DNA of 64,000 nucleotides, taken from NCBI RefSeq assembly GCF_022014595.1, contig NZ_CP091740.1, positions 806,001-870,000 on the forward strand, given 5' to 3'. Shown in pieces: positions 37,233 through 46,119 of the stretch (position 1 is the first letter of the stretch; each line of letters opens with the position of its first letter). The stretch is from Solitalea lacus (GTDB taxonomy: Bacteria > Bacteroidota > Bacteroidia > Sphingobacteriales > Sphingobacteriaceae). Under the pieces are notes generated by a model that saw only the letters and a program-made list of their open reading frames with translations, was not told where the DNA came from and did no database searches. A program made the translations under genes and the position numbers.

Positions 37233-38198
37233 ATGTTAAAAATGGAAAAAGACGCTAAAATATACATTGCCGGTCATCGCGGGATGGTTGGATCAGCGAT
37301 CATGGGAAAGCTTCAGGCAGAAGGGTTTACTAATATTATTTGCCGTTCTTCAAAAGAATTAAACCTAACAGATCAGGCTACTGTAGCCCAATTTTTTGCC
37401 GAGGGAAAGCCCGAATATGTATTTCTAGCAGCGGCTAAAGTAGGAGGTATACTTGCAAATAATACCTATAGGGGACAGTTTATTTACGAGAATCTGATGA
37501 TTCAGAATAATGTGATTCATCAATCTTATTTACATGGGGTGAAGAAACTTATGTTTTTAGGGTCCTCTTGTGTTTATCCTAAGCTGGCGCCTCAGCCATT
37601 GAAAGAAGATTATTTGTTAACTGGGGAATTAGAACCTACTAACGAGCCTTATGCAATCGCCAAAATTGCTGGTATTAAAATGTGTGATGCTTACAGGGAT
37701 CAATATGGTTGTAATTTTATTTCGGTAATGCCTACCAACTTGTATGGACCTAATGATAATTACGATTTAAATAATTCGCATGTTTTACCGGCCTTATTGC
37801 GAAAGTTAATAACGGCAAAAGAAAACAATGAATCAGCTGTTACCATTTGGGGGACAGGCTGTCCTAAACGTGAGTTTTTGCATGCTCAGGATATGGCTGA
37901 TGCTTGTGTGTTTTTAATGAAAACTTACAATGAACCGGGATTGGTTAACATTGGCGTAGGAGAAGATATTTCGATTCTCGAATTAGCCAAACTGATAAAG
38001 AAAATTGTTGGATTTAAAGGGGAAATTTTAACCGATACTTCAAAACCAGACGGAACACCGCGTAAACTAATGAATGTTGATAAGCTGACAAGTTTAGGAT
38101 GGAAAGCCAGTATATCTTTGGAAGAAGGTATAAAGAAAGTTTATGAAGAAATTAAAGATACTTTTATAAATGATTATACCGATAGTGTATCAAAATAA
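37233..38198 (+). CDS. fcl: GDP-L-fucose synthase
   Basis: A 321-residue SDR. Fcl motifs are IAGHRGMVGSAI near 12, the LGSSCVYPK segment (about 108) and YAIAK (about 139), plus GTGCPKREFLHAQDMADAC (about 207). It epimerises and reduces GDP-4-keto-6-deoxymannose to GDP-L-fucose. ATG at 37233 and an in-frame ATG at 37242 are both possible. It lies between gmd and manC. Confidence 0.96.
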   Translation: MLKMEKDAKIYIAGHRGMVGSAIMGKLQAEGFTNIICRSSKELNLTDQATVAQFFAEGKPEYVFLAAAKVGGILANNTYRGQFIYENLMIQNNVIHQSYLHGVKKLMFLGSSCVYPKLAPQPLKEDYLLTGELEPTNEPYAIAKIAGIKMCDAYRDQYGCNFISVMPTNLYGPNDNYDLNNSHVLPALLRKLITAKENNESAVTIWGTGCPKREFLHAQDMADACVFLMKTYNEPGLVNIGVGEDISILELAKLIKKIVGFKGEILTDTSKPDGTPRKLMNVDKLTSLGWKASISLEEGIKKVYEEIKDTFINDYTDSVSK

Positions 38199-38209
38199 AC
38201 TAGAACATA

Positions 38210-39271
38210 ATGAATCAAAGTAATTATATCCTCATAATGGCCGGGGGTGTGGGGTCTCGTTTTTGGCCGAAAAGTCGGATAGAATATCCTAAACAGTTTA
38301 TCGATATTTTAGGTGTTGGTAAATCATTTTTGCAGTTAACTGTGGAGCGGTTCAAAAATGTAGCGCCTCAGGAAAATATATTTATTGTTACCAATGAACA
38401 ATACAGAGAATTGGTGAAAGAGCAATTGCCGCATTTTGCCGCAGAACAGATTATTTGTGAGCCGTCTCGTAATAATACGGCTCCTTGTGTTGCTTATGCT
38501 TCGTTTAAGTTGTTTGCTAAAAATCCGAATGCCAATGTAGTTGTGGCTCCTTCCGACCATTTTATCTTAAAGGAAGAAGTATTTGTTGAGAAGATTCTTT
38601 CTGCTTTGGAATTCACAGCTACCAATGATTCATTACTTACTTTAGGGATAACCCCGACCCGTCCCGATACCGGATATGGTTATATCAATTACATGAAGAC
38701 TGATGCAGGTGCCATTAAAAAGGTAATCCGTTTTACTGAAAAGCCTAAACTGGAAAAGGCTCAGGAATTTTTAATTTCAGGAGATTATGTGTGGAATGCA
38801 GGCATTTTCATTTGGAATGTTAAATCGGCCCTGAAAGCATTTCAGCAAAATTCTCCCGAGATTTATGAGTTATTCAAGGCTGGAATGGTTCATTATAATA
38901 CATCTTCGGAAAAGGCATTTGTTGATGAGTTTTATCCGCAGTCGGCTAATATCTCCATTGATTATGCAATTATGGAGAAGGCGGACAATGTATTTACGCT
39001 CCCTGCTGATTTCGGTTGGTCTGATTTGGGGACATGGGCTTCATTATATGAAGTGGCTGAAAAAGATGAAAACCAAAACGTAAGTAACTCAGATCAGATT
39101 CTCAGCTTTGAAGCGGAAGGCAACATTATGCATCTGCCTGAAGGGAAGAAGGCGGTCGTTAAAGGCTTGAATAACTTTATTATTGTAGATGATAAGGATG
39201 TGTTGTTGATTTACCCCAAGGAATTAGAACAGGAGATTAAGCAAGTTTCTGAACAAGTAGCTTTACTATAG
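38210..39271 (+). CDS. manC: Mannose-1-phosphate guanylyltransferase
   Basis: A 353-residue single-domain GDP-mannose pyrophosphorylase: IMAGGVGSRFWPKSR (about 8), EPSRNNTAPCVAYAS (about 84), the FTEKP and WNAGIF segments (about 166-190) and the C-terminal GWSDLGTW (about 266). It lacks the C-terminal isomerase domain of bifunctional ManC/AlgA, which is usual in Bacteroidota. It supplies GDP-mannose to gmd. Confidence 0.95.
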   Translation: MNQSNYILIMAGGVGSRFWPKSRIEYPKQFIDILGVGKSFLQLTVERFKNVAPQENIFIVTNEQYRELVKEQLPHFAAEQIICEPSRNNTAPCVAYASFKLFAKNPNANVVVAPSDHFILKEEVFVEKILSALEFTATNDSLLTLGITPTRPDTGYGYINYMKTDAGAIKKVIRFTEKPKLEKAQEFLISGDYVWNAGIFIWNVKSALKAFQQNSPEIYELFKAGMVHYNTSSEKAFVDEFYPQSANISIDYAIMEKADNVFTLPADFGWSDLGTWASLYEVAEKDENQNVSNSDQILSFEAEGNIMHLPEGKKAVVKGLNNFIIVDDKDVLLIYPKELEQEIKQVSEQVALL

Positions 39272-39425
39272 TACTGAAAATAATACGTTGAGATCAAAGT
39301 GGAAAAAATGAACATCCATGAGATTAAAATTCAAGATGGTTTTTCATTTTTTAAGGCATGGAATCTTAAAATTAACATTGTAAATAAAATTAATGATAAG
39401 TTAATGTATCCATTCACAATCGGCC

Positions 39426-39454
39426 TTGCAAAATACTAAAATGTTGTATCTTTG
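39426..39454 (+). promoter_or_regulatory. Bacteroidota-type promoter upstream of the wecA-like gene
   Basis: TTG at 39426-39428 and TATCTTTG at 39447-39454 are 18 nt apart, matching the TTG-N18/19-TAnnTTTG consensus of the main sigma factor of this phylum. It lies 43 nt before the ATG at 39497 in the 225-base gap after manC, which otherwise shows nothing. It suggests that wecA-like and wzi-like genes form their own transcription unit. Confidence 0.7.
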
Positions 39455-39496
39455 GCCTTTGATTTGGATTAGTGCCTATCGTTTTTATACTATTTT

Positions 39497-40657
39497 ATGA
39501 TTTTACATTTACTCATCTTCCTTTCAGCCCTCTTGGTGGTTAGTTTCTCTATTCCATCAATTATATACGTGGCGTTTAGGAAACGTTTATTTGATGTACC
39601 TACCGAAGATCGTAAAATTCATAAAAAGATTATTCCTAATTTGGGTGGTGTTGCCATTTTTACAGGCTTCTTATTTTCTACTTCTCTGTTTGTTAAAAGT
39701 ACAGTATTGCCAGAGGCAGGTATCATTTTAGCATCTGGAATAATCCTGTTCGTTGTAGGCTTGAAAGATGACTTGGTAGGAATGAGTCCTGTGAGGAAAT
39801 TAATAGCGCAAATTGTTGCCGCGTTGATAATAGCTGTCTTAGCCGATATTCGCATTAAAAGCATGTATGGCTTATTCGGATTGACTGAAATAGTTTATCC
39901 GGCAAGTGTAGCTTTAACAGTTTTTGTTATTGTTGCCGTTGTAAATGCCTTTAATCTGGTTGATGGAATTGACGGATTGGCTGGTGGCCTTGGTGTCGTT
40001 GTATCATTGACTTATTCCTTGTTATTCTATATGATGGGTGAACCGGGTTGGTCTTATATGGCTATCGCTATGGCCGGTTCCTTAATTGGATTTCTGATTT
40101 ATAATGTATCTCCTGCTAAAATATTTATGGGCGACACGGGTTCTCTATTAGTCGGAATGATATGTGCTGTGCTTAGTATTCAGTTTGTTGATTCAAGTAA
40201 TACGCATACAATTACCGCTTTGGGACTGGGTGTTCATCCATCACCAGCTTTGGTTATGGCAATTCTGATTATTCCATTATTTGATACAACGCGTGTTTTT
40301 ACTTTGCGCATTTTAAATAGTGAGTCTCCTTTTAAAGCTGATAGAAATCACCTGCATCACCGCTTGATCGACTTGAATTTATCGCATACCATGGGTGCTT
40401 TGATTTTGGTGGGTGTTAACGTGCTGTTTATTGGACTAGCCTTGACCTTTCAATATATTGGTACTATACAATTGCTGATGACGCTTGCGGTTTTTGCAAT
40501 TCTTTGTAACTCAGCTCTCACTATTTTGCTTAGTCAGCGCAAGAAAAAAGGAATTCAATTAGAGGTGAAACGAACAAGCAAAACAATTGAACCAACGTTA
40601 AAAGAAGAAAAAGATAAGTTTGTGGAGTCGATCCTTGAGCGTATTGCAAAAAACTAA
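39497..40657 (+). CDS. WecA-like polyprenyl-phosphate HexNAc-1-phosphate transferase
   Basis: A 386-residue integral membrane protein of the MraY/WecA family with about 11 segments. Signature loops are DRKIHKKIIPNLGG (about 38), the LKDDLVG Asp pair (about 90), NAFNLVDGIDGLAGG (about 151), FMGDTGS (about 210) and the His-rich DRNHLHHRL (about 283). It would start a lipid-linked glycan with GlcNAc- or GalNAc-1-phosphate. It is the second possible initiating enzyme in the locus after the PglC-type one at 35300. Confidence 0.9.
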   Translation: MILHLLIFLSALLVVSFSIPSIIYVAFRKRLFDVPTEDRKIHKKIIPNLGGVAIFTGFLFSTSLFVKSTVLPEAGIILASGIILFVVGLKDDLVGMSPVRKLIAQIVAALIIAVLADIRIKSMYGLFGLTEIVYPASVALTVFVIVAVVNAFNLVDGIDGLAGGLGVVVSLTYSLLFYMMGEPGWSYMAIAMAGSLIGFLIYNVSPAKIFMGDTGSLLVGMICAVLSIQFVDSSNTHTITALGLGVHPSPALVMAILIIPLFDTTRVFTLRILNSESPFKADRNHLHHRLIDLNLSHTMGALILVGVNVLFIGLALTFQYIGTIQLLMTLAVFAILCNSALTILLSQRKKKGIQLEVKRTSKTIEPTLKEEKDKFVESILERIAKN

Positions 40658-40695
40658 AAATTTCGCTCCCCTATATTTTTCATTTATCTAATTGC

Positions 40696-42318
40696 ATGAG
40701 ATATTCATACAAGAGTATTCTTCTTTGTGTCTTTACACTTATTTCAATTCAATTTTCTAAAGCCCAAACAGTTGGTCGTCTTGGGACGTATTTAACTCCT
40801 CAAGAAGCAAAGCTACTCTATGCTGATACTGTAACCAGGCACACCTCTTTTCGTCCTTATGTTTTAAACGATAAGGATTCAGTGTTTCTTAAGCAAGACT
40901 CAGTTAAACACAAGACCTGGTTTGGAAGAAAGCTGTTTGATGAGCATTTATTGCAGTTGCAAAAGCCGGATTTTGACCTGTACTTAGATTTCTTGCCAGA
41001 TTTTCTGGTTGGCAAGGATTTTAATAACGAAAGGACAACCTGGTTGAATACCCGAGGCTTTTTGGTTGGTGGAAGAATTGGGAAAGAATTTTCATTCTAT
41101 ACTTCTTTTTATGAAAATCAAGGCGTGTTTCCGGTTTATGTTGAAAAGCAGGCTAGAAATCTTGGTGTAATACCTGGTCAGGGTGAGTTTAAAAATTATG
41201 GAGATAATGGATTTGACTACTCTTATTCGCAAGGCCGCATTTCCTATACTCCTTCTAAGTTTCTAAATGTAGATTTTGGATATGATAAGAACTTCATTGG
41301 AGATGGCTATCGTTCCTTGTTATTGTCCGACGCTACAGCTCCATATCCTTATTTGAAGCTAACAGGAACTGTTTGGAATCTTCGATATATGATCATGTGG
41401 TCACAAATGATTGATCGGGAATCGCCTAAGTTAGATTATCAAAATGGTTATCGTAAGAAATGGGGCGTGTTTCATTATTTAGATTGGAATATTTCGCCGA
41501 AGGTTTCAGTTGGGTTATTTGAAAATATTATCTGGATGGACGCTGACTCTCTGGGTAAACGTGGATTTGATTGGAGCTACCTTAATCCTCTGTTGTTTTT
41601 CCGTCCCGTAGAGTTTGCCAATGGCTCTCCCGATAAGGCTTTAGTTGGATTAACGGCCAAGTATAAAATGTTGCCTAAATTTACGTGGTACGGGCAGTTC
41701 GCCTTGAATGAATTTACCGCTGAAGAATTCTTTGGAGGAAATGGTTACTGGGCCAATAAATGGGGGACGCAAATAGGGTTCCGTTCGTTTGATCTGTTCA
41801 AGATTCCTAATCTTCATTTTCAGGGAGAAATGAACATTGTTCGTCCATATACCTATACGGCTCGTATCCCAATTGTTGAAGGTGTTGTGAATCCTAATAA
41901 TGGAAAACCAACCAATAACTATGTACATTTTTCCCAGCCACTGGCTCACCCATGGGGGGCTAACTTTGAAGAGTTTTTAGGAATTGTTAACTACACCTGG
42001 AAACGATTTGATTTTCGGGGGCAGTTCTCTTATGGTTATTATGGATTGGACCCTGAAGGTCTTAATTATGGGAAAGATGTTTTAAAACCTTACGATACGC
42101 GTGTGAGTGATTACGAAAATAAAATTGGACAAGGAATTACAACTAATTTGTATTATGGAGATGTAAAAGTTGCTTATGTTCTAAATTCAAAGTATAATTT
42201 ACGGATAGAAACAGGATTGACCTACCGTAATGAGCAAAATGATGTAGCCCCCAATAAGAGTACTATCATTAGTATTGGTCTAAGAAGCTCCTTCCGTAAC
42301 TTGTATTACGACTTTTAA
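40696..42318 (+). CDS. Wzi/RemB-like capsule-assembly outer-membrane beta-barrel
   Basis: A 540-residue protein with a signal peptide (1 to about 24, ending SKAQ), amphipathic strands throughout, and a C-terminal aromatic (YYDF) typical of an outer-membrane insertion signal. The core FGYDKNFIGDGYRSLLLSD (about 195) with NLRYMIMWSQM resembles the capsule assembly protein Wzi and the Flavobacterium RemB family. It probably anchors or organises surface polysaccharide. It follows the WecA-like gene by 38 nt and closes the locus; a strong terminator comes 12 nt after its stop. Confidence 0.78.
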   Translation: MRYSYKSILLCVFTLISIQFSKAQTVGRLGTYLTPQEAKLLYADTVTRHTSFRPYVLNDKDSVFLKQDSVKHKTWFGRKLFDEHLLQLQKPDFDLYLDFLPDFLVGKDFNNERTTWLNTRGFLVGGRIGKEFSFYTSFYENQGVFPVYVEKQARNLGVIPGQGEFKNYGDNGFDYSYSQGRISYTPSKFLNVDFGYDKNFIGDGYRSLLLSDATAPYPYLKLTGTVWNLRYMIMWSQMIDRESPKLDYQNGYRKKWGVFHYLDWNISPKVSVGLFENIIWMDADSLGKRGFDWSYLNPLLFFRPVEFANGSPDKALVGLTAKYKMLPKFTWYGQFALNEFTAEEFFGGNGYWANKWGTQIGFRSFDLFKIPNLHFQGEMNIVRPYTYTARIPIVEGVVNPNNGKPTNNYVHFSQPLAHPWGANFEEFLGIVNYTWKRFDFRGQFSYGYYGLDPEGLNYGKDVLKPYDTRVSDYENKIGQGITTNLYYGDVKVAYVLNSKYNLRIETGLTYRNEQNDVAPNKSTIISIGLRSSFRNLYYDF

Positions 42319-42330
42319 AATTAAGCAGAT

Positions 42331-42375
42331 AAAAAGAAATCGTCCGAACTCTAGAGTTTCGGACGATTTCTTTTT
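42331..42375. terminator. Strong bidirectional intrinsic terminator
   Basis: A perfect 16-bp inverted repeat: AAAAAGAAATCGTCCG (42331-42346) and its complement (42360-42375), with a palindromic loop AACTCTAGAGTT. Runs of A and T on both sides let it end transcription from the wzi-like gene and originally from dxs on the other strand. The group II intron begins two bases after it, which is where IIC introns insert. Confidence 0.9.
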
Positions 42376-42566
42376 AGTGCGTCAGGCATGTTTAATAGCT
42401 CTAGGGTGCAAGTCCCGAACACGCTTTGTAGTGGGAAGTGTTAGCCGACGGCAAGGGTGTCCTTCGCGAGAAGGAATCTGAAGGCCGTATGTTTGTAAAG
42501 GAATAAGTTCCAGGAAGTTATGTAAATTTAAGAAAGAACCCCTAAAATTTTATAACACTGGAACTT

Positions 42567-43646
42567 ATGCAACCACAAGTTAATCAATTAGATTTTAGCG
42601 GTCAAAACATTTATGTTGGTTTTGACGTGCACTTAAAAAGCTGGCAGGTTACCGTTATGACTGAACTGCTCACCCATAAAACCTTTTCGCAGCCACCTAA
42701 ACCCGAAGTATTACACCAGTATCTCCGGCAGAATTTCCCCGGCGGCACCTATCATTCCGCCTACGAAGCAGGCTTCTGCGGCTACTGGATCCATAACCGC
42801 TTGGAGGCTCTGGGCATTCACTCCATCGTGGTCAATCCTGCCGATATTCCCACCACCGATAAAGAAAAAGTGCAAAAAGAGGATTCCAGGGATAGCCGTA
42901 AAATCGCACACTCATTAAGAAGTGGCGCCTTAATCCCGATTTATGTTCCTTCCAGTAAAACCCTAGAGGACCGTTGTTTAGTTCGCACCCGGTCCATACT
43001 GACCAAGGACCTTGCCCGGTATAAAAACCGGGTAAAATCGTTCCTGTACTTTCATGGCATTGAACTACCTGCGCCCTTCACCAAAAAACAGTCCCACTGG
43101 TCGAAACCTTTTGTTGATTGGCTGGAAAGCATCGCTATGGCTGAGCAGAGTAGTAAAACGGCCCTGCAGGCCATGATTTTAGAAGCGAAACATTTGAGAG
43201 CCTCTGTATTGCAACTCACCCGGCATTTACTAGAGCTATCAAAAACAGGTACTTACCAGGAAGCCATCGCTTTACTGCGAAGTATCCCTGGCATCGGATT
43301 ATTAACGGCCATGACCTTATTAACCGAGCTGGAGACGATTAACCGGTTTAAAAACACGGATCAACTCTGCAGTTTTATAGGACTCATCCCCTCGACGCAT
43401 TCAAGTGGGGAAAAAGAACTAGCCGGTACTATCACCCGACGGGGGCATAGCGTGCTGCGCAGCGCCCTGATTGAAAGTGCATGGGTAGCCGCACGCCTGG
43501 ATCCGGCACTGACTAAAAGTTTTCATGAGTATTGCCGGCGAATGGAACCGAATAAGGCCATCGTAAGAATAGCCCGGAAATTACTCAACAGAATCAGGTA
43601 TGTATTAATAAACAAACAAGAATATGAGTGTGCAGTGGTTAAATAA
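42567..43646 (+). CDS. IS110-family transposase
   Basis: A 359-residue DEDD transposase/recombinase. The RuvC-like N-terminal part has YVGFDVHLKSWQV (about 16, catalytic Asp), EAGFCGYW (about 66, Glu) and KEDSRDSRKIAHSL (about 98, two Asp). The C-terminal transposase_20 part has LLRSIPGIGLLTAMTLLTE (about 237) and the STHSSGEK segment (about 279) with the conserved Ser region. It is identical to the copy at 44121. It would recombine IS ends and target without TSD formation, guided in this family by a bridge RNA. Confidence 0.93.
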   Translation: MQPQVNQLDFSGQNIYVGFDVHLKSWQVTVMTELLTHKTFSQPPKPEVLHQYLRQNFPGGTYHSAYEAGFCGYWIHNRLEALGIHSIVVNPADIPTTDKEKVQKEDSRDSRKIAHSLRSGALIPIYVPSSKTLEDRCLVRTRSILTKDLARYKNRVKSFLYFHGIELPAPFTKKQSHWSKPFVDWLESIAMAEQSSKTALQAMILEAKHLRASVLQLTRHLLELSKTGTYQEAIALLRSIPGIGLLTAMTLLTELETINRFKNTDQLCSFIGLIPSTHSSGEKELAGTITRRGHSVLRSALIESAWVAARLDPALTKSFHEYCRRMEPNKAIVRIARKLLNRIRYVLINKQEYECAVVK

Positions 43647-43744
43647 AACTAAAACGCCATATAAAAACATCCTTTTAATCTGAGACTGATAACACGCTTC
43701 CTTCTATGTTGTAAAGCAAGAGATCTGGAAGTTTTTTTAATGAT

Positions 43745-43752
43745 TACCTTTG
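43745..43752 (+). promoter_or_regulatory. -7 element of a putative ncRNA promoter (TACCTTTG)
   Basis: TACCTTTG fits the TAnnTTTG consensus and lies 4 bases before the first stem of the structured unit at 43757. No clear TTG sits about 18 nt upstream; a T-rich run is there instead. The same element occurs in inverted orientation in copy 2 at 45598-45605. Confidence 0.45.
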
Positions 43753-43756
43753 TGAT

Positions 43757-43861
43757 ATAAATCCGAAGAGGAAGTGGGCGCTGCTGGAGAGCAACTCACC
43801 AGCAATGGGATTTATGACGGTGAATATAGCTTTGAAGCCCCACAATGACAGGGGCTTTTTT
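43757..43861 (+). ncRNA. Candidate IS110 bridge-type RNA, copy 1
   Basis: An untranslated unit of about 105 nt in the non-coding part of the element. An outer stem ATAAATCC (43757-43764) / GGATTTAT (43808-43815) encloses a hairpin TGCTGG (43782-43787) / CCAGCA (43799-43804). An intrinsic terminator AAGCCCC / GGGGCTT followed by a T-run ends at 43861. It sits behind the TACCTTTG element. The internal GGAAGTG (about 43771-43777) can pair with the element end CGCTTCC with one G-U wobble. Known bridge RNAs of IS110 elements lie in such positions; they are usually longer (150-250 nt), so the limits are uncertain. Confidence 0.5.
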
Positions 43862-44120
43862 GCTGTATTCATTGTCCTAAATGGCTAAAGAAAACTCTCT
43901 TGCCCTGAATCTTCAGACACACCTGTCTTTTCAATGAACTAAAAGCCTATAAAAACATCCTTCTATTAGCAGAACCGGTAAATCGGGCTGCAATGCCGTG
44001 TTTAATTTTTTATAGATAGTGAGCTGTAGCCTTCAGATAGCAGATACAGAATGACCAGCACTGCAGGAAGCGTGTTATCAGTCTCAGATTAAAAGGATGT
44101 TTTTATATGGCGTTTTAGTT

Positions 44121-45200
44121 TTATTTAACCACTGCACACTCATATTCTTGTTTGTTTATTAATACATACCTGATTCTGTTGAGTAATTTCCGGGCTATTC
44201 TTACGATGGCCTTATTCGGTTCCATTCGCCGGCAATACTCATGAAAACTTTTAGTCAGTGCCGGATCCAGGCGTGCGGCTACCCATGCACTTTCAATCAG
44301 GGCGCTGCGCAGCACGCTATGCCCCCGTCGGGTGATAGTACCGGCTAGTTCTTTTTCCCCACTTGAATGCGTCGAGGGGATGAGTCCTATAAAACTGCAG
44401 AGTTGATCCGTGTTTTTAAACCGGTTAATCGTCTCCAGCTCGGTTAATAAGGTCATGGCCGTTAATAATCCGATGCCAGGGATACTTCGCAGTAAAGCGA
44501 TGGCTTCCTGGTAAGTACCTGTTTTTGATAGCTCTAGTAAATGCCGGGTGAGTTGCAATACAGAGGCTCTCAAATGTTTCGCTTCTAAAATCATGGCCTG
44601 CAGGGCCGTTTTACTACTCTGCTCAGCCATAGCGATGCTTTCCAGCCAATCAACAAAAGGTTTCGACCAGTGGGACTGTTTTTTGGTGAAGGGCGCAGGT
44701 AGTTCAATGCCATGAAAGTACAGGAACGATTTTACCCGGTTTTTATACCGGGCAAGGTCCTTGGTCAGTATGGACCGGGTGCGAACTAAACAACGGTCCT
44801 CTAGGGTTTTACTGGAAGGAACATAAATCGGGATTAAGGCGCCACTTCTTAATGAGTGTGCGATTTTACGGCTATCCCTGGAATCCTCTTTTTGCACTTT
44901 TTCTTTATCGGTGGTGGGAATATCGGCAGGATTGACCACGATGGAGTGAATGCCCAGAGCCTCCAAGCGGTTATGGATCCAGTAGCCGCAGAAGCCTGCT
45001 TCGTAGGCGGAATGATAGGTGCCGCCGGGGAAATTCTGCCGGAGATACTGGTGTAATACTTCGGGTTTAGGTGGCTGCGAAAAGGTTTTATGGGTGAGCA
45101 GTTCAGTCATAACGGTAACCTGCCAGCTTTTTAAGTGCACGTCAAAACCAACATAAATGTTTTGACCGCTAAAATCTAATTGATTAACTTGTGGTTGCAT
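44121..45200 (-). CDS. IS110-family transposase, second copy
   Basis: 359 residues, identical to the product at 42567 and carrying the same DEDD and C-terminal serine-region motifs. Sequence identity between the copies indicates a very recent event. In this copy the gene follows the element's long non-coding left end, the order seen in IS110-group members that carry the bridge RNA upstream of the transposase. Confidence 0.93.
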   Translation of the reverse strand: MQPQVNQLDFSGQNIYVGFDVHLKSWQVTVMTELLTHKTFSQPPKPEVLHQYLRQNFPGGTYHSAYEAGFCGYWIHNRLEALGIHSIVVNPADIPTTDKEKVQKEDSRDSRKIAHSLRSGALIPIYVPSSKTLEDRCLVRTRSILTKDLARYKNRVKSFLYFHGIELPAPFTKKQSHWSKPFVDWLESIAMAEQSSKTALQAMILEAKHLRASVLQLTRHLLELSKTGTYQEAIALLRSIPGIGLLTAMTLLTELETINRFKNTDQLCSFIGLIPSTHSSGEKELAGTITRRGHSVLRSALIESAWVAARLDPALTKSFHEYCRRMEPNKAIVRIARKLLNRIRYVLINKQEYECAVVK

Positions 45201-45488
45201 AAGTTCCAGTGTTATAAAATTTTAGGGGTTCTTTCTTAAATTTACATAACTTCCTGGAACTTATTCCTTTACAAACATACGGCCTGCAGTGCTGGTCATT
45301 CTGTATCTGCTATCTGAAGGCTACAGCTCACTATCTATAAAAAATTAAACACGGCATTGCAGCCCGATTTACCGGTTCTGCTAATAGAAGGATGTTTTTA
45401 TAGGCTTTTAGTTCATTGAAAAGACAGGTGTGTCTGAAGATTCAGGGCAAGAGAGTTTTCTTTAGCCATTTAGGACAATGAATACAGC

Positions 45489-45593
45489 AAAAAAGCCCCT
45501 GTCATTGTGGGGCTTCAAAGCTATATTCACCGTCATAAATCCTATTGCTGGTGAGTTGCTCTCCAGCAGCGCCCACTTCCTCTTCGGATTTAT
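45489..45593 (-). ncRNA. Candidate IS110 bridge-type RNA, copy 2
   Basis: The reverse-complement copy of the structured unit at 43757-43861, with the same -7 element, nested stems and intrinsic terminator. Here it lies upstream of the transposase in the intact element order, between the left end and the gene. Confidence 0.5.
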
Positions 45594-46119
45594 ATCACAA
45601 AGGTAATCATTAAAAAAACTTCCAGATCTCTTGCTTTACAACATAGAAGGAAGCCCAAGGCAAACTCTCGAGCCTACGAACAGAAACTGTATAAGAGGCA
45701 GCCATGGCAGGATAAGATTGCTAAAGAAATCAAAGTCCCACACTACACAGATGCCATGAATGTATATGCAGAGGCTACATGAGAGGAAAGCGATTAGACT
45801 TACCCTGAGAGATCTGATAACAATCTGGCAGCGGGAGAAGCGCAACCCAAAGCGGAAACAGCTTGCAGGGATGCAAGAACTGGTGTTATCAGAAGTCAGC
45901 AGAAGCCATAGTATTCCAAGTAATGTTGGGAAAAGGGCTGAATGTTAAAATTGGCAAGGAAACAGCTAAATCATTTGAAGCGGAAAAAAAAAAGCCGAAA
46001 CACGTAAGAGAACTGTCTGCATGAGGAAAGGTCGGAAACCGAAAGTAGACTGCAGAAGGAGCTTAGCAGAAAATGAAAGAAACTGACGGAATTGCCCGAA
46101 TGCGCTATCGGTTAAAGTA

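Larger units (their letters stand above)
42483..44065 (+). mobile_element. IS110-family element, circularly permuted copy 1
   Basis: 1583 bp. It contains the transposase part A (42483-43702) followed by the non-coding part S (43703-44065). In the second copy the order is S then A, so this copy is permuted. The right end CACGCTTCC is joined directly to the left end TTCTATG at about 43695-43708, the junction expected in a circular intermediate. It meets the intron at CTGAAGG (42478-42484) and copy 2 at CTGCAGG (44061-44067). Base composition is richer in GC than the chromosome around it. Confidence 0.75.
44066..45648 (-). mobile_element. IS110-family element, copy 2 (normal order, complete)
   Basis: 1583 bp on the - strand: left end (CCTTCTATG, near 45648), a non-coding region of about 450 nt with the candidate ncRNA, transposase, and right end CACGCTTCC (near 44066). 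It is flanked by GGAAG on both sides (44066-44070 and 45649-45653), consistent with recombination at a shared core and no true target duplication. Removing both copies restores the intron sequence CTGAAGGAAGCCC. Limits may shift by up to 5 bases because of the shared GGAAG. Confidence 0.8.

Noticed and set aside
42711-45056. Two identical 66-residue frames opposite the IS110 transposases
   Set aside because: Antisense shadows that are duplicated only because the transposase is duplicated.
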